Origin: Nonomuraea thailandensis
GTDB lineage: Bacteria > Actinomycetota > Actinomycetes > Streptosporangiales > Streptosporangiaceae
Assembly (NCBI RefSeq): GCF_024172165.1
Contig: NZ_JAMZEB010000002.1
Coordinates: forward strand, 11,425,001 to 11,489,000
Length of the DNA: 64,000 bases
Direction: 5' to 3'
In this document: piece after piece, positions 19,001 through 26,463 of the stretch
How the letters are laid out: each line of letters opens with the position of its first letter
Position numbering within the stretch: the stretch's first letter is position 1
Position numbers and translations under genes: made by a program
The notes under the pieces: model-generated
What the model was told of the DNA's origin: nothing
Databases searched by the model: none
The model's input: the letters and a program-made list of their open reading frames with translations, nothing else

Positions 19001-19900
19001 ATGCGGATCGTCAACATGGGCGAGTGGCCCCTGGACCGGGCGGACGAGCGGCGGCACGACCCCGGCGGCGAGCCGCTGTGGAACGAGTCCTGGTACTACG
19101 ACTTCGTCTCCGAGGACGGCCGGACGGGCGGCTACGTCCGCCTCGGCCTCTACCCCGGCTGGAACCGCGCCTGGTACTGGGCCTGCCTGGTCACCGCCGG
19201 CGGCGACAGGGTCACGGTGATCGACCACGAGGCGGCCCTGCCCGCCCGCGACCTGGGGGTGGCGGGCCCCGGCTACACGGCCGGCCACCGCGCCCCCGAC
19301 CCCTTCGAGCGGGCCGAGATCCACCTGGACTCCGCCGAGCTCACCCTGGACCTGGAGTTCCGCACGGCGGCCGGCGTCTACGGCTACGCGATCACCCCGC
19401 GCTACGAGATCCCCTGCGAGGTCACCGGCACGATCGGCGGCGTGCCCTTCCACGGCCACGGCGAGCGCGACCACAGCTGGGGCGTGCGCGACTGGTGGTC
19501 GCTCTCGTGGTTGTGGAGCAGCGCCCGCCTGGACGACGGCACGTACCTGCACGGCATGCGCGCCAACCTGGGCATGGAGCTGCCCTGGCCGGCGTTCCTG
19601 GCGGGCGAGGGCGGCCTGGCCCACGTCGAGGGCTTCTCGGCCGCCACCGCCTTCGACGGTGACCGGCCGGTGCGGACCGTGCTGAGCTTTCCCGGCTGCG
19701 CCACGACCGTGCGCCCGATCACGTTCGCCCCGGTGACGCTGACCTCGCCCGAGGGGGCGGTGGCGGAGTTCCCGAGGGCGCTGTGCGCGTACGAGACCGA
19801 GGACGGGCGCACGGGGCACGGCTGGACGGAGTGGCACCAGCCCCCGGGCTGGCGGGAGCACGCCTGGGAGCCGAGGGTTCAGCGGGAAGGCGCGGGGTAA
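19001..19900 (+). CDS. DUF7064/AttH-like lipocalin-fold protein
   Basis: This 299-residue soluble protein carries the stretch GHGERDHSWGVRDWW near residue 155, typical of DUF7064-type proteins related to the AttH/hydroxyneurosporene synthase (CrtC) double-lipocalin fold. The family is found with isoprenoid or terpenoid enzymes but has no assigned reaction in most bacteria. ATG at 19001 follows GGGAGG. It is followed 10 bases later by another small gene on the same strand. Whether it works with the isoprenyl transferase downstream is unknown. Confidence 0.7.
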   Translation: MRIVNMGEWPLDRADERRHDPGGEPLWNESWYYDFVSEDGRTGGYVRLGLYPGWNRAWYWACLVTAGGDRVTVIDHEAALPARDLGVAGPGYTAGHRAPDPFERAEIHLDSAELTLDLEFRTAAGVYGYAITPRYEIPCEVTGTIGGVPFHGHGERDHSWGVRDWWSLSWLWSSARLDDGTYLHGMRANLGMELPWPAFLAGEGGLAHVEGFSAATAFDGDRPVRTVLSFPGCATTVRPITFAPVTLTSPEGAVAEFPRALCAYETEDGRTGHGWTEWHQPPGWREHAWEPRVQREGAG

Positions 19901-19910
19901 CGGGGAGGGA

Positions 19911-20405
19911 GTGGGAGGTCTACGCTGCGTCGACGGGTCCTATCTGACCGTGACGCCGGTCGCGTGCACGGACAGCGTGGGCGCGCCGTACGAGATCACT
20001 CTGGAGCTGCACCGCGACGGCGCCCCGTACGGCAGCGTGGGTGAGCGTTGCGGGCACACGCTGGCGCGCCTGGCGCGCGGCGTCGACGAGGCCCGTCAGG
20101 GCACGGGGGCCGCCAGGCGGTGGGCCGATCCCGACGACCGCTTCCCCTGCGACGGGCCCGACAGCGAGCTGTTCTCCTTCCGCTACCTCACCAGGGCCGG
20201 GCTGGGCGGCGGTGAGCTGCGCTGTCAGCTGCGCACGATCCCGGTGTGGCAGCCGGGCCCCGGCGAGTGGCGGCTGACCCGGAGGGCCTACGTGGAGGCC
20301 TGGGGAGACACCGGCGTGGGCATGCGGGCGGTGCTCACCTCCGCGGAGCTGTCGGTGTTCGTCCGTCAGCTCGTGGATGAGGCGGAAGGGTGTCTGAAAG
20401 GTTGA
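19911..20405 (+). CDS. hypothetical protein
   Basis: I do not recognise this 164-residue soluble protein. It has four or five Cys, two in the context GERCGHT and RFPCDGPD, and a mixed beta-rich composition. GTG at 19911 lies behind GGGGAGGG and 10 bases after the preceding stop, so it is probably co-transcribed with the lipocalin-like gene. GTG at 19951 is a possible shorter start. Coding character fits its neighbours. Confidence 0.6.
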   Translation: MGGLRCVDGSYLTVTPVACTDSVGAPYEITLELHRDGAPYGSVGERCGHTLARLARGVDEARQGTGAARRWADPDDRFPCDGPDSELFSFRYLTRAGLGGGELRCQLRTIPVWQPGPGEWRLTRRAYVEAWGDTGVGMRAVLTSAELSVFVRQLVDEAEGCLKG

Positions 20406-20455
20406 GAGTCTGCGGAGGAATCGCGTAGACGGAGCGGGCACGGGCGATTCGCGGT

Positions 20456-20461
20456 GATAAT
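20456..20461 (+). promoter_or_regulatory. probable -10 element for uppS
   Basis: GATAAT in the context GGTGATAATTG is close to the TANNNT/TATAAT pattern and stands out in GC-rich surroundings. It lies 56 bases before the GTG of the isoprenyl transferase and after the preceding stop. No good -35 is visible. Confidence 0.45.
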
Positions 20462-20516
20462 TGCCTGTTGGAGCAGAACGACCAATGGGGCATCAGCACC
20501 GCTGGGGAGGCACTCC

Positions 20517-21278
20517 GTGGGCCTGCGCGATCTGGTCTACCGGCTGTACGAACACCGGCTGGAGGCCAAGCTGTCGAAGGACAGCATCCCCCGGCATGTC
20601 GGGGTCATCATCGACGGCAACCGCCGCTGGGCGCGTGCCATGGGCATGCGTGACGTGTCCACGGGGCACCGCAAGGGCGCGGACAAGATCTCCGAGATGC
20701 TCGGCTGGTGCCGCGAGCTGGGCGTCGAGGTGGTCACGGTATGGATGTTGTCCAACGACAACCTCAACCGGCCGAGGGAAGAGCTGGAGCCGCTGCTGCG
20801 CATCATCGAGGACGTGACGCAGGAGCTGGTGGCCGAGGGCTGGCGGATCAGCCCGGTCGGCGCGCTCGATCTGCTACCGGACCGGACGGCTAATGTCCTA
20901 AAAAATGCAAAAGAAGCGTCATCACACCGTCCAGGCCTGATTGTGAACGTTGCAGTTGGGTATGGAGGAAGACGTGAGATTGCCGATGCGGTGCGCTCAC
21001 TGCTCCAAGAACACGCGAGCAGGGGAGCGAGCATCGAGGACCTGGTCGAGGTACTCGATGTCGAGCACATCGCGGAGCATCTCTACACTCGCGGCCAACC
21101 CGACCCGGACCTCCTCATCCGGACGTCGGGCGAGCAGCGTCTGTCCGGCTTCATGCTCTGGCAGAGTGCTCACTCCGAGTTCTACTTCCACGAGGCCTAC
21201 TGGCCGGACTTCCGCAGGGTGGACTTCCTTCGGGCGCTGCGCGATTACGCTGCGAGACATCGGCGTTACGGTTCCTGA
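20517..21278 (+). CDS. uppS: cis-isoprenyl diphosphate synthase (UppS family)
   Basis: This 253-residue enzyme condenses isopentenyl diphosphate in cis to make the prenyl lipid used for cell-wall precursors. The catalytic D33 is in VIIDGNRRWARAMG, and the RTSGEQRLSGFMLWQSAHSE signature is present. GTG at 20517 follows GGGGAGG. Its place next to phoH matches M. tuberculosis Rv1086, which makes Z,E-farnesyl diphosphate, so this could be a short-chain enzyme with a second UppS elsewhere. An AT-rich patch at about 20888-20915 interrupts the usual GC bias without breaking the frame. Confidence 0.93.
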   Translation: MGLRDLVYRLYEHRLEAKLSKDSIPRHVGVIIDGNRRWARAMGMRDVSTGHRKGADKISEMLGWCRELGVEVVTVWMLSNDNLNRPREELEPLLRIIEDVTQELVAEGWRISPVGALDLLPDRTANVLKNAKEASSHRPGLIVNVAVGYGGRREIADAVRSLLQEHASRGASIEDLVEVLDVEHIAEHLYTRGQPDPDLLIRTSGEQRLSGFMLWQSAHSEFYFHEAYWPDFRRVDFLRALRDYAARHRRYGS

Positions 21279-21449
21279 CACGACAATCGGGTATCCAGGA
21301 CGTAACGTTGGAAGTGTCCGGTCACAGGTCGGACATTTCGGAGAGGTCCCGCCTTTGCACCAACACCTGCCGAGGGGGGCCGGACTCCGGCACCGACGGC
21401 AGTTCGCGGTCGGGGACGCGGGTCCGGTCCGATTCCCACCTCGTCTGCA

Positions 21450-21473
21450 GGGTGCCCGCACCAAGGGGCACCC
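21450..21473 (+). promoter_or_regulatory. hairpin just before the phoH ribosome binding site
   Basis: GGGTGCCC (21450-21457) pairs perfectly with GGGCACCC (21466-21473) around an 8-base loop and ends directly at the GGGGGAG that serves phoH. It could modulate ribosome access. No U-run follows, so it is not an intrinsic terminator. The 207-base gap from uppS holds no other gene. Confidence 0.4.
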
Positions 21474-21485
21474 GGGGGAGAACGT

Positions 21486-22805
21486 GTGGCAGTGTCCTCG
21501 AGCAACCCTACTCACCAGTCGGCCAAGCGCACGTACGTGCTGGACACCTCGGTCCTGCTAGCCGACCCGGCGGCGATGACCCGGTTCGCCGAGCACGACG
21601 TGGTCCTTCCGATCGTGGTCATCACGGAGCTGGAAGGCAAGCGGCACCACCCGGAGCTCGGCTACTTCGCCCGTAAGGCTCTGCGCTACCTGGACGACCT
21701 ACGGGTCCAGTACGGCAGGCTGGACGAGGCGATGCCGACGGGGGACGGCACGATCAGGGTAGAGCTCAACCACAGCGATCCGTCCATCTTGCCCGTGGGC
21801 TTCCGCCTCGGCGACAACGACACGCGCATCCTCACCGTGGCCCGCTCGCTGGCCAGTGAGGGCTGCGACGTCGTGCTGGTCTCCAAGGACCTGCCGATGC
21901 GGGTCAAGGCCGCCTCGATCGGCCTGGCGGCCGAGGAGTACCGCGCCGAGCTGGTGCACGAGTCGGGCTGGACAGGGATGGCCGAGATCCAGGTCACCAC
22001 GGACGACGTCGAGACCCTCTTCGAGTCGGGCACCGCCGACATGGAAGAGGCCAGGGACCTGCCCGCGCACACGGGCCTGCGCCTGCTGTCGGCCAAGGGC
22101 TCGGCGCTCGGCCGGGTGCAGCCCGACAAGTCGGTGCGGCTGGTCCGCGGCGACCGCGAGGTCTTCGGCCTGCACGGCCGCTCCGCCGAGCAGCGCATCG
22201 CGCTCGACCTGCTGATGGACCCGGAGATCGGCATCGTCTCGCTCGGCGGCCGGGCCGGCACCGGCAAGTCGGCGCTGGCGCTGTGCGCGGGCCTGGAGGC
22301 GGTCCTGGAGCGCCGCCAGCACCGCAAGGTGATCGTCTTCCGTCCCATCTACGCCGTGGGCGGCCAGGAGCTCGGCTACCTGCCCGGCAGCGAGGGCGAG
22401 AAGATGGGCCCGTGGGCCCAGGCGGTCTACGACACGCTCGGCGCGATCACCTCACCCGAGGTCATCGAGGAGGTGCTCGACCGGGGCATGCTGGAGGTGC
22501 TCCCGCTGACGCACATCCGCGGCCGGTCGCTGCACGACGCCTTCGTGATCGTGGACGAGGCCCAGTCGCTCGAACGCGGGGTGCTGCTGACCGTGCTGAG
22601 CCGGATCGGCGCCAACTCGCGGGTCGTGCTCACCCACGACGTGGCCCAGCGCGACAACCTGCGCGTCGGCCGGCACGACGGCGTGGTCGCGGTGGTGGAG
22701 AAGCTGAAGGGGCACCCGCTGTTCGCGCACGTCACGCTCACCAGGTCCGAGCGGTCCCCGATCGCCGCGCTGGTGACGGAGATGCTGGAGGACATCACCA
22801 TGTGA
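21486..22805 (+). CDS. phoH: PhoH2-type protein: PIN domain fused to PhoH ATPase
   Basis: This 439-residue protein begins with a PIN ribonuclease domain (KRTYVLDTSVLL, then ITELEGKR and LGDNDTRIL, which carry the acidic metal ligands) and ends with a PhoH RNA helicase-type ATPase with Walker A K261 in GRAGTGKSAL and Walker B FVIVDEAQS. The mycobacterial homologue PhoH2 unwinds and cleaves RNA. GTG at 21486 follows GGGGGAG. It may act in RNA turnover under stress. It ends 3 bases before the stop of the minus-strand GerMN gene. Confidence 0.95.
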   Translation: MAVSSSNPTHQSAKRTYVLDTSVLLADPAAMTRFAEHDVVLPIVVITELEGKRHHPELGYFARKALRYLDDLRVQYGRLDEAMPTGDGTIRVELNHSDPSILPVGFRLGDNDTRILTVARSLASEGCDVVLVSKDLPMRVKAASIGLAAEEYRAELVHESGWTGMAEIQVTTDDVETLFESGTADMEEARDLPAHTGLRLLSAKGSALGRVQPDKSVRLVRGDREVFGLHGRSAEQRIALDLLMDPEIGIVSLGGRAGTGKSALALCAGLEAVLERRQHRKVIVFRPIYAVGGQELGYLPGSEGEKMGPWAQAVYDTLGAITSPEVIEEVLDRGMLEVLPLTHIRGRSLHDAFVIVDEAQSLERGVLLTVLSRIGANSRVVLTHDVAQRDNLRVGRHDGVVAVVEKLKGHPLFAHVTLTRSERSPIAALVTEMLEDITM

Positions 22806-22808
22806 CGC

Positions 22809-23312
22809 TCACTTGAGCTCACCGCACGTGTGCCGCCCCTCGTCCCGCGGGGGGCGGCCCTCGCTCTCCCGTACGATCCGCACCACCTCGTACGCCGCGT
22901 CCTGCTGCGCGGTGCAGACGATCTGCGCCATGCCCAGCTTGGTCAGCGTGCCGTCGCCGCCGATGTAGACGGTCAGCGTCGAGGTGCGGGGGAGCTGGAT
23001 CTCGTCGCGCTGCGGCGGGTTGATGGAGTTCCTGGTCCGCAGGTACGTGAACCCGCGCAACGCGGTGTCCCGGTCGCCCAGCGGGCGGGCCGAGGCCTCG
23101 AAGAGCGCGCCGAGCACGCTCTCCACGGTGTCGTCCTCGACGTCGGCCGGCTCCCGCGACAGCCTGCCGTTCTTGACCAGGTAGATCGTCTTGGTCGGCG
23201 GCGGGATCTTGACGGTGGGGGCGTCGCCCCTGTCCTGGACGTCGGTCGGCGAGATGCCGCAGGCCGTGGCGGCCAGCAGCAGGGCGGCGGCGATGCTCGT
23301 GATGGCCTTCAT
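22809..23312 (-). CDS. GerMN-domain lipoprotein, third gene of a two-component operon
   Basis: This 167-residue protein has a lipoprotein signal (lipobox ATAC at about residues 15-18) and a GerMN-type domain (TIYLVKNGRL, then TVYIGGDGTLTKLGMAQIVC). Its ATG overlaps the histidine kinase stop as ATATGA, so the two are translationally coupled. In actinobacteria the MtrAB system is likewise followed by the GerMN lipoprotein LpqB, and CseBC works with the lipoprotein CseA. It probably modulates the sensor at the outer face of the membrane; that is inferred from these parallels. Confidence 0.88.
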   Translation of the reverse strand: MKAITSIAAALLLAATACGISPTDVQDRGDAPTVKIPPPTKTIYLVKNGRLSREPADVEDDTVESVLGALFEASARPLGDRDTALRGFTYLRTRNSINPPQRDEIQLPRTSTLTVYIGGDGTLTKLGMAQIVCTAQQDAAYEVVRIVRESEGRPPRDEGRHTCGELK

Positions 23313-24733
23313 ATGTGCGGCAGCCAGACGGTGAAGAGGGTTCCGGGGTGCTGGGCGCGTACGGAGATCGTGCCCCCGTGGAGCTGGACGTTGGCGCGGG
23401 CGATGGCCAGGCCCAGGCCGCTGCCGTGGCTGCGCGCCCGGCCCGCGCCGGCCTTGAAGAAGCGGTCGAAGACGTGCGGCAGCGCCTCGTGCGGGATGCC
23501 CCTGCCGTGGTCGCGCACCTTCACCTCCAGGCCGTTCTCGGTGGCCCTGGCCGTGACGACGACCGGGGGCAGGCCGTGCTTGAGCGCGTTGCCGACCAGG
23601 TTGGCCACGATGACGTCGAACCGGCTGGGGTCGAGGTTGGCGGTCAGGCCCTGGGAGGCGGTGACCGTGACCTGGTCGCTCCAGCCGCGCACCTCCAGGC
23701 AGTCCTGGATGGAGTCGGCCACGTTGACCGGCTCCAGGTTGAGCGTGGCCGTGCCGGCGTCGAAGCGGCTGATCTCGATGAGGTGCTCGACCAGCTCGCG
23801 CAGGCGCTCGATCTCCCTGAGCACCAGCCGCACGGCCTGGGCGGGCGCCTCCGGCAGGTGGTCGGCCTCGTCGGAGAGCATGTCGGCCACGGCCGTCATC
23901 GCGGTCAGCGGCGTGCGCAGCTCGTGCGAGACGTCGGCCACGAACCTGCGGGACATGGCCTCCAGCGAGCGCAGCTCCGACACGCTGAGCTCCAGCGCGG
24001 CCGCCGCGTCGTTGAAGCGGGCGGTGAGCCCGGCCAGCTCGTCGCGGCCGTGCACGGGCAGCCTGGTGTCCAGCTTGCCCTGCCCGAGCGCCTGGGCGGC
24101 GGCGCTCAGCCGGCGTACCGGCAGCAGGACCTGCCTGGCCGACAGCAGGGCCACGCCCAGGGCGCTCAGCACGATGACGAGGCCCGTCTGGGCCAGGGTG
24201 GTCCTGAGCGTGTCCAGCTGGCGCTCGTCGTCGCGCAGGGGGAAGAAGACGAACGCCTGGAGGCCGGTGGACTCGGGCCGGCCCGCGTTGTCGCGGTAGA
24301 CCTCGGCGCCGACGATGAGGTAGAGCTCGCCGTCGATGAGCTTGCGCTGGGTGACGACGCTCTGCTTGGCCCTGCCGTGCAGCTCGTTGGGCACGTCGCT
24401 GAGCGACATGGGGCCCTCGGTGGCGACGAGGGTGCCGTACTCGACCAGGGCGCTGCGGCCGGGCCCGGCCAGCGCGTGGGCCACGCGGTCGAGCTCCCTG
24501 GTGGTGGGGGCGGCCTCGCCGGGCCTCAGCTTGCCGATCGGGAAGTCGATGGTGGCGAGCTCCTTGGTCACCAGGTCCAGCGAGGCGGCCTCGGTCCTGG
24601 TCAGGAGCGCGGTCTTGGCCAGCTCGTAGCCGATGGTGGCGACCAGCAGGGAGGCGGTGACGGCGACGAGGGTGAAGGTGAAGACCAGGCGGGTGCGCAG
24701 TCCTGTGGGGCGGGGGATCACGCGGCGGATCAC
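23309..24733 (-). CDS. sensor histidine kinase
   Basis: This 474-residue kinase has a first membrane segment at about residues 16-38, an extracellular sensor region, a second membrane segment near 175-195, a HAMP linker, the phosphoacceptor H270 in DVSHELRTPLTAM, and an ATPase domain with N box NLVGNALKHG, DHGRGIP and GSGLGLAIA. GTG at 24733 overlaps the response-regulator stop by two bases. With the upstream regulator it forms an OmpR-type pair. The signal is unknown, but the GerMN lipoprotein and the divergent lytic enzyme suggest the cell envelope. Confidence 0.95.
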   Translation of the reverse strand: MIRRVIPRPTGLRTRLVFTFTLVAVTASLLVATIGYELAKTALLTRTEAASLDLVTKELATIDFPIGKLRPGEAAPTTRELDRVAHALAGPGRSALVEYGTLVATEGPMSLSDVPNELHGRAKQSVVTQRKLIDGELYLIVGAEVYRDNAGRPESTGLQAFVFFPLRDDERQLDTLRTTLAQTGLVIVLSALGVALLSARQVLLPVRRLSAAAQALGQGKLDTRLPVHGRDELAGLTARFNDAAAALELSVSELRSLEAMSRRFVADVSHELRTPLTAMTAVADMLSDEADHLPEAPAQAVRLVLREIERLRELVEHLIEISRFDAGTATLNLEPVNVADSIQDCLEVRGWSDQVTVTASQGLTANLDPSRFDVIVANLVGNALKHGLPPVVVTARATENGLEVKVRDHGRGIPHEALPHVFDRFFKAGAGRARSHGSGLGLAIARANVQLHGGTISVRAQHPGTLFTVWLPHI

Positions 24734-25410
24734 GGAGGGCTGAACCGGTAGCCGAAGCCGCGCACGGTGTGGATGAAGACGGGCTCGGCCGGCTTGGGCT
24801 CGATCTTGGCGCGGATGCGCTGCACGCAGGCGTCCACCAGGCGGGAGTCCGCGATGTGCGTGTGGTCCCAGACGGCACGCAGCAGGTAGCGGCGGTTGAG
24901 CACCTGACCGGGGTGCCGGACGAGCTCCAGCAGCAGCCGCAGCTCCGTCGGGGTCAGGTGGATCTCCTTGCCTGCCAGCGTGACCTTGAGCGCGCCCCGG
25001 TCGATCACGAGGTCGCCGAACGTGATGCGGTCGGAGGCGGCGGACTCGGCGCGGCGCAGCACGGCGCGGATGCGGGCGTCCAGGACGCGCGGCTCGACCG
25101 GCTTGACCACGTAGTCGTCGGCGCCGGCCTCCAGCCCGACGACCACGTCCAGGTCGTCGCCGCGGGCCGTGAGGAGGATGACGGGGAGCTGGTCGAGCTT
25201 GCGCACGCGACGGCACACCTCGACGCCGTCGATGCCCGGGAGCATGACGTCGAGGATCGCGATCTCCGGGCGGCGGGCCCTGATGTGGTCGAGAGCCTCC
25301 TCACCCGTCGCGTACGACGTGACGGAGTGCCCCTGCCTGGTCAGAGCCAGCTCTAGAGCCGTGCGGACCGAGGGGTCGTCTTCTACGAGGAGGATGCCAG
25401 CCACGCGCAC
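24730..25410 (-). CDS. OmpR-family response regulator
   Basis: This 226-residue regulator has a receiver domain with phosphoacceptor D54 (AILDVMLPG), acidic residues at 10-12 and the KP of VVKPVEP, then a winged-helix domain ending in TVRGFGYRF. The start is GTG at 25410 or 25404. An AT-rich AATAATAAT lies immediately upstream and there is no Shine-Dalgarno sequence, so a leaderless transcript is likely. It is divergent from the lytic transglycosylase gene; dyads in the shared region are candidate binding sites. Confidence 0.94.
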   Translation of the reverse strand: MRVAGILLVEDDPSVRTALELALTRQGHSVTSYATGEEALDHIRARRPEIAILDVMLPGIDGVEVCRRVRKLDQLPVILLTARGDDLDVVVGLEAGADDYVVKPVEPRVLDARIRAVLRRAESAASDRITFGDLVIDRGALKVTLAGKEIHLTPTELRLLLELVRHPGQVLNRRYLLRAVWDHTHIADSRLVDACVQRIRAKIEPKPAEPVFIHTVRGFGYRFSPP

Positions 25411-25442
25411 ATTATTATTCCATGTCTCGATTACCCGGTATA

Positions 25443-25460
25443 TGTCACCAAACTGTGACA
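25443..25460. promoter_or_regulatory. inverted repeat TGTCAC-N6-GTGACA upstream of the response regulator
   Basis: TGTCAC (25443-25448) and GTGACA (25455-25460) are perfect complements about 35 bases upstream of the regulator start. The same GTGAC/GTCAC words recur in the dyad at 25549-25564, and ACTGTGAC is repeated directly between the two. A binding site for the encoded regulator is inferred. Confidence 0.5.
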
Positions 25461-25548
25461 AGGCATAGATGTGATCCGGAAGATGGGCCGCGACCCTGAA
25501 AGCGGCTTCCCTTCGGTCAACGGGCGCTCGAAGGGGAGCCGCCCACAC

Positions 25549-25564
25549 TGTGACGAAAGTCACA
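25549..25564. promoter_or_regulatory. inverted repeat TGTGAC-GAAA-GTCACA upstream of the lytic transglycosylase
   Basis: A perfect dyad with 6-bp arms and a 4-base spacer lies 108 bases before the transglycosylase start. It shares its GTGAC words with the site near the response-regulator gene, so both divergent units may answer to one factor. Confidence 0.5.
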
Positions 25565-25572
25565 ATATTTCG

Positions 25573-25630
25573 GAAACGCGGGGCTAACCTGCTGCTTGGT
25601 GAAATTTACGTCAAGCGATTCCCGCGTTTC
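25573..25630 (+). promoter_or_regulatory. candidate structured 5' leader of the lytic transglycosylase
   Basis: GAAACGCGGG (25573-25582) and CCCGCGTTTC (25621-25630) form a perfect 10-bp stem that encloses 38 bases, within which GCTTG and CAAGC can form an inner stem. The structure ends about 40 bases before the gene. Genes for wall hydrolases in actinobacteria often have regulatory leaders, but I could not fit this to the c-di-AMP (ydaO) consensus. Confidence 0.45.
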
Positions 25631-25671
25631 GGTTGCGGACCACCCCCCAGGACAGGGCAAGCTCATGCTTC

Positions 25672-26385
25672 GTGAGCCCCGGTCCGCAGTTGAGTGAGCG
25701 CCCCCCGAAGGAAGACCTCCCCTCGGCGCGCCGGCCTTCGCGCTTCACTCCCAAGCGCATCATCATCACCGTGCTCTCGCTGGTGATCGTTCTCGGTGGC
25801 GGCGGCTACACCGCCTACCGCGCCGTTCAGAACGCCAACGAGCCGCCGCAGACGCCCATGTCGCTCACCGACCTCGGCGCGCTCGCCGGCGGCGACCTGT
25901 ACGCGCCCGACCCCGAGGCCGACCTGCTCAAGGCCGAGGCCGAGCAGGCCTACCGGGCCGACCAGCTCAAGAAGGAGCGCTCGGGCGCGGCCGGCAAGGG
26001 CCTCGACTGGGTGGTGCCCGAGCAGGCCCCCGCCGGCGACGGCTTCCCCGCCCAGAACTTCCCGCCCGGCAGCGACCCCTCGCCGGGCAGCAACAAGGCC
26101 ACCGCCAAGGCGATGCTGGCCTCGTTCGGGTTCGGCGCCGACCAGTGGGGCTGCCTGGAGCGGCTCTGGCACAAGGAGAGCGGCTGGAACGAGCGGGCCA
26201 TGAACCGCTACTCCGGCGCGTACGGCATCCCGCAGTCGCTGCCCGGCAGCAAGATGGCCAGCGCGGGCGCCGACTGGCAGACCAACGCCACCACCCAGAT
26301 CAAGTGGGGCCTGGGCTACATCAAGGGCCGCTACGGCACGCCCTGCGCCGCCTGGGGCCACTCGCAGCGCGTCGGTTGGTATTAA
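25672..26385 (+). CDS. secreted lytic transglycosylase (SLT/lysozyme-like)
   Basis: This 237-residue protein has a short basic N-terminus, one membrane/signal segment (about residues 25-45), a variable linker and a C-terminal lysozyme-like domain. The catalytic glutamate is probably E169 in WHKESGWNERAM, followed by YSGAYGIPQSLPG and a WGLGYIKGRYGTP end typical of actinobacterial SLT proteins. It would cleave peptidoglycan glycan strands. GTG at 25672 is chosen; TTG at 25633 would extend into the leader stem. It is divergent from the two-component operon, which likely controls it. Confidence 0.9.
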   Translation: MSPGPQLSERPPKEDLPSARRPSRFTPKRIIITVLSLVIVLGGGGYTAYRAVQNANEPPQTPMSLTDLGALAGGDLYAPDPEADLLKAEAEQAYRADQLKKERSGAAGKGLDWVVPEQAPAGDGFPAQNFPPGSDPSPGSNKATAKAMLASFGFGADQWGCLERLWHKESGWNERAMNRYSGAYGIPQSLPGSKMASAGADWQTNATTQIKWGLGYIKGRYGTPCAAWGHSQRVGWY

Positions 26386-26463
26386 GTCCGGAGCGGGTCA
26401 ACTTTCCTTCCCCAATCGGCAAGCCGCCGCGCCCGATCCGGTATACGGGCGCACGCTGGCCGC

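Noticed and set aside
22830..24751. Long plus-strand frames over the histidine kinase and lipoprotein
   Set aside because: They have no domain pattern and arise from the high third-position GC of the minus-strand genes.
25573..25630. c-di-AMP (ydaO) riboswitch before the lytic transglycosylase
   Set aside because: The conserved GGG/GAATC-type core could not be fitted and the element is too short; kept only as a candidate structured leader.
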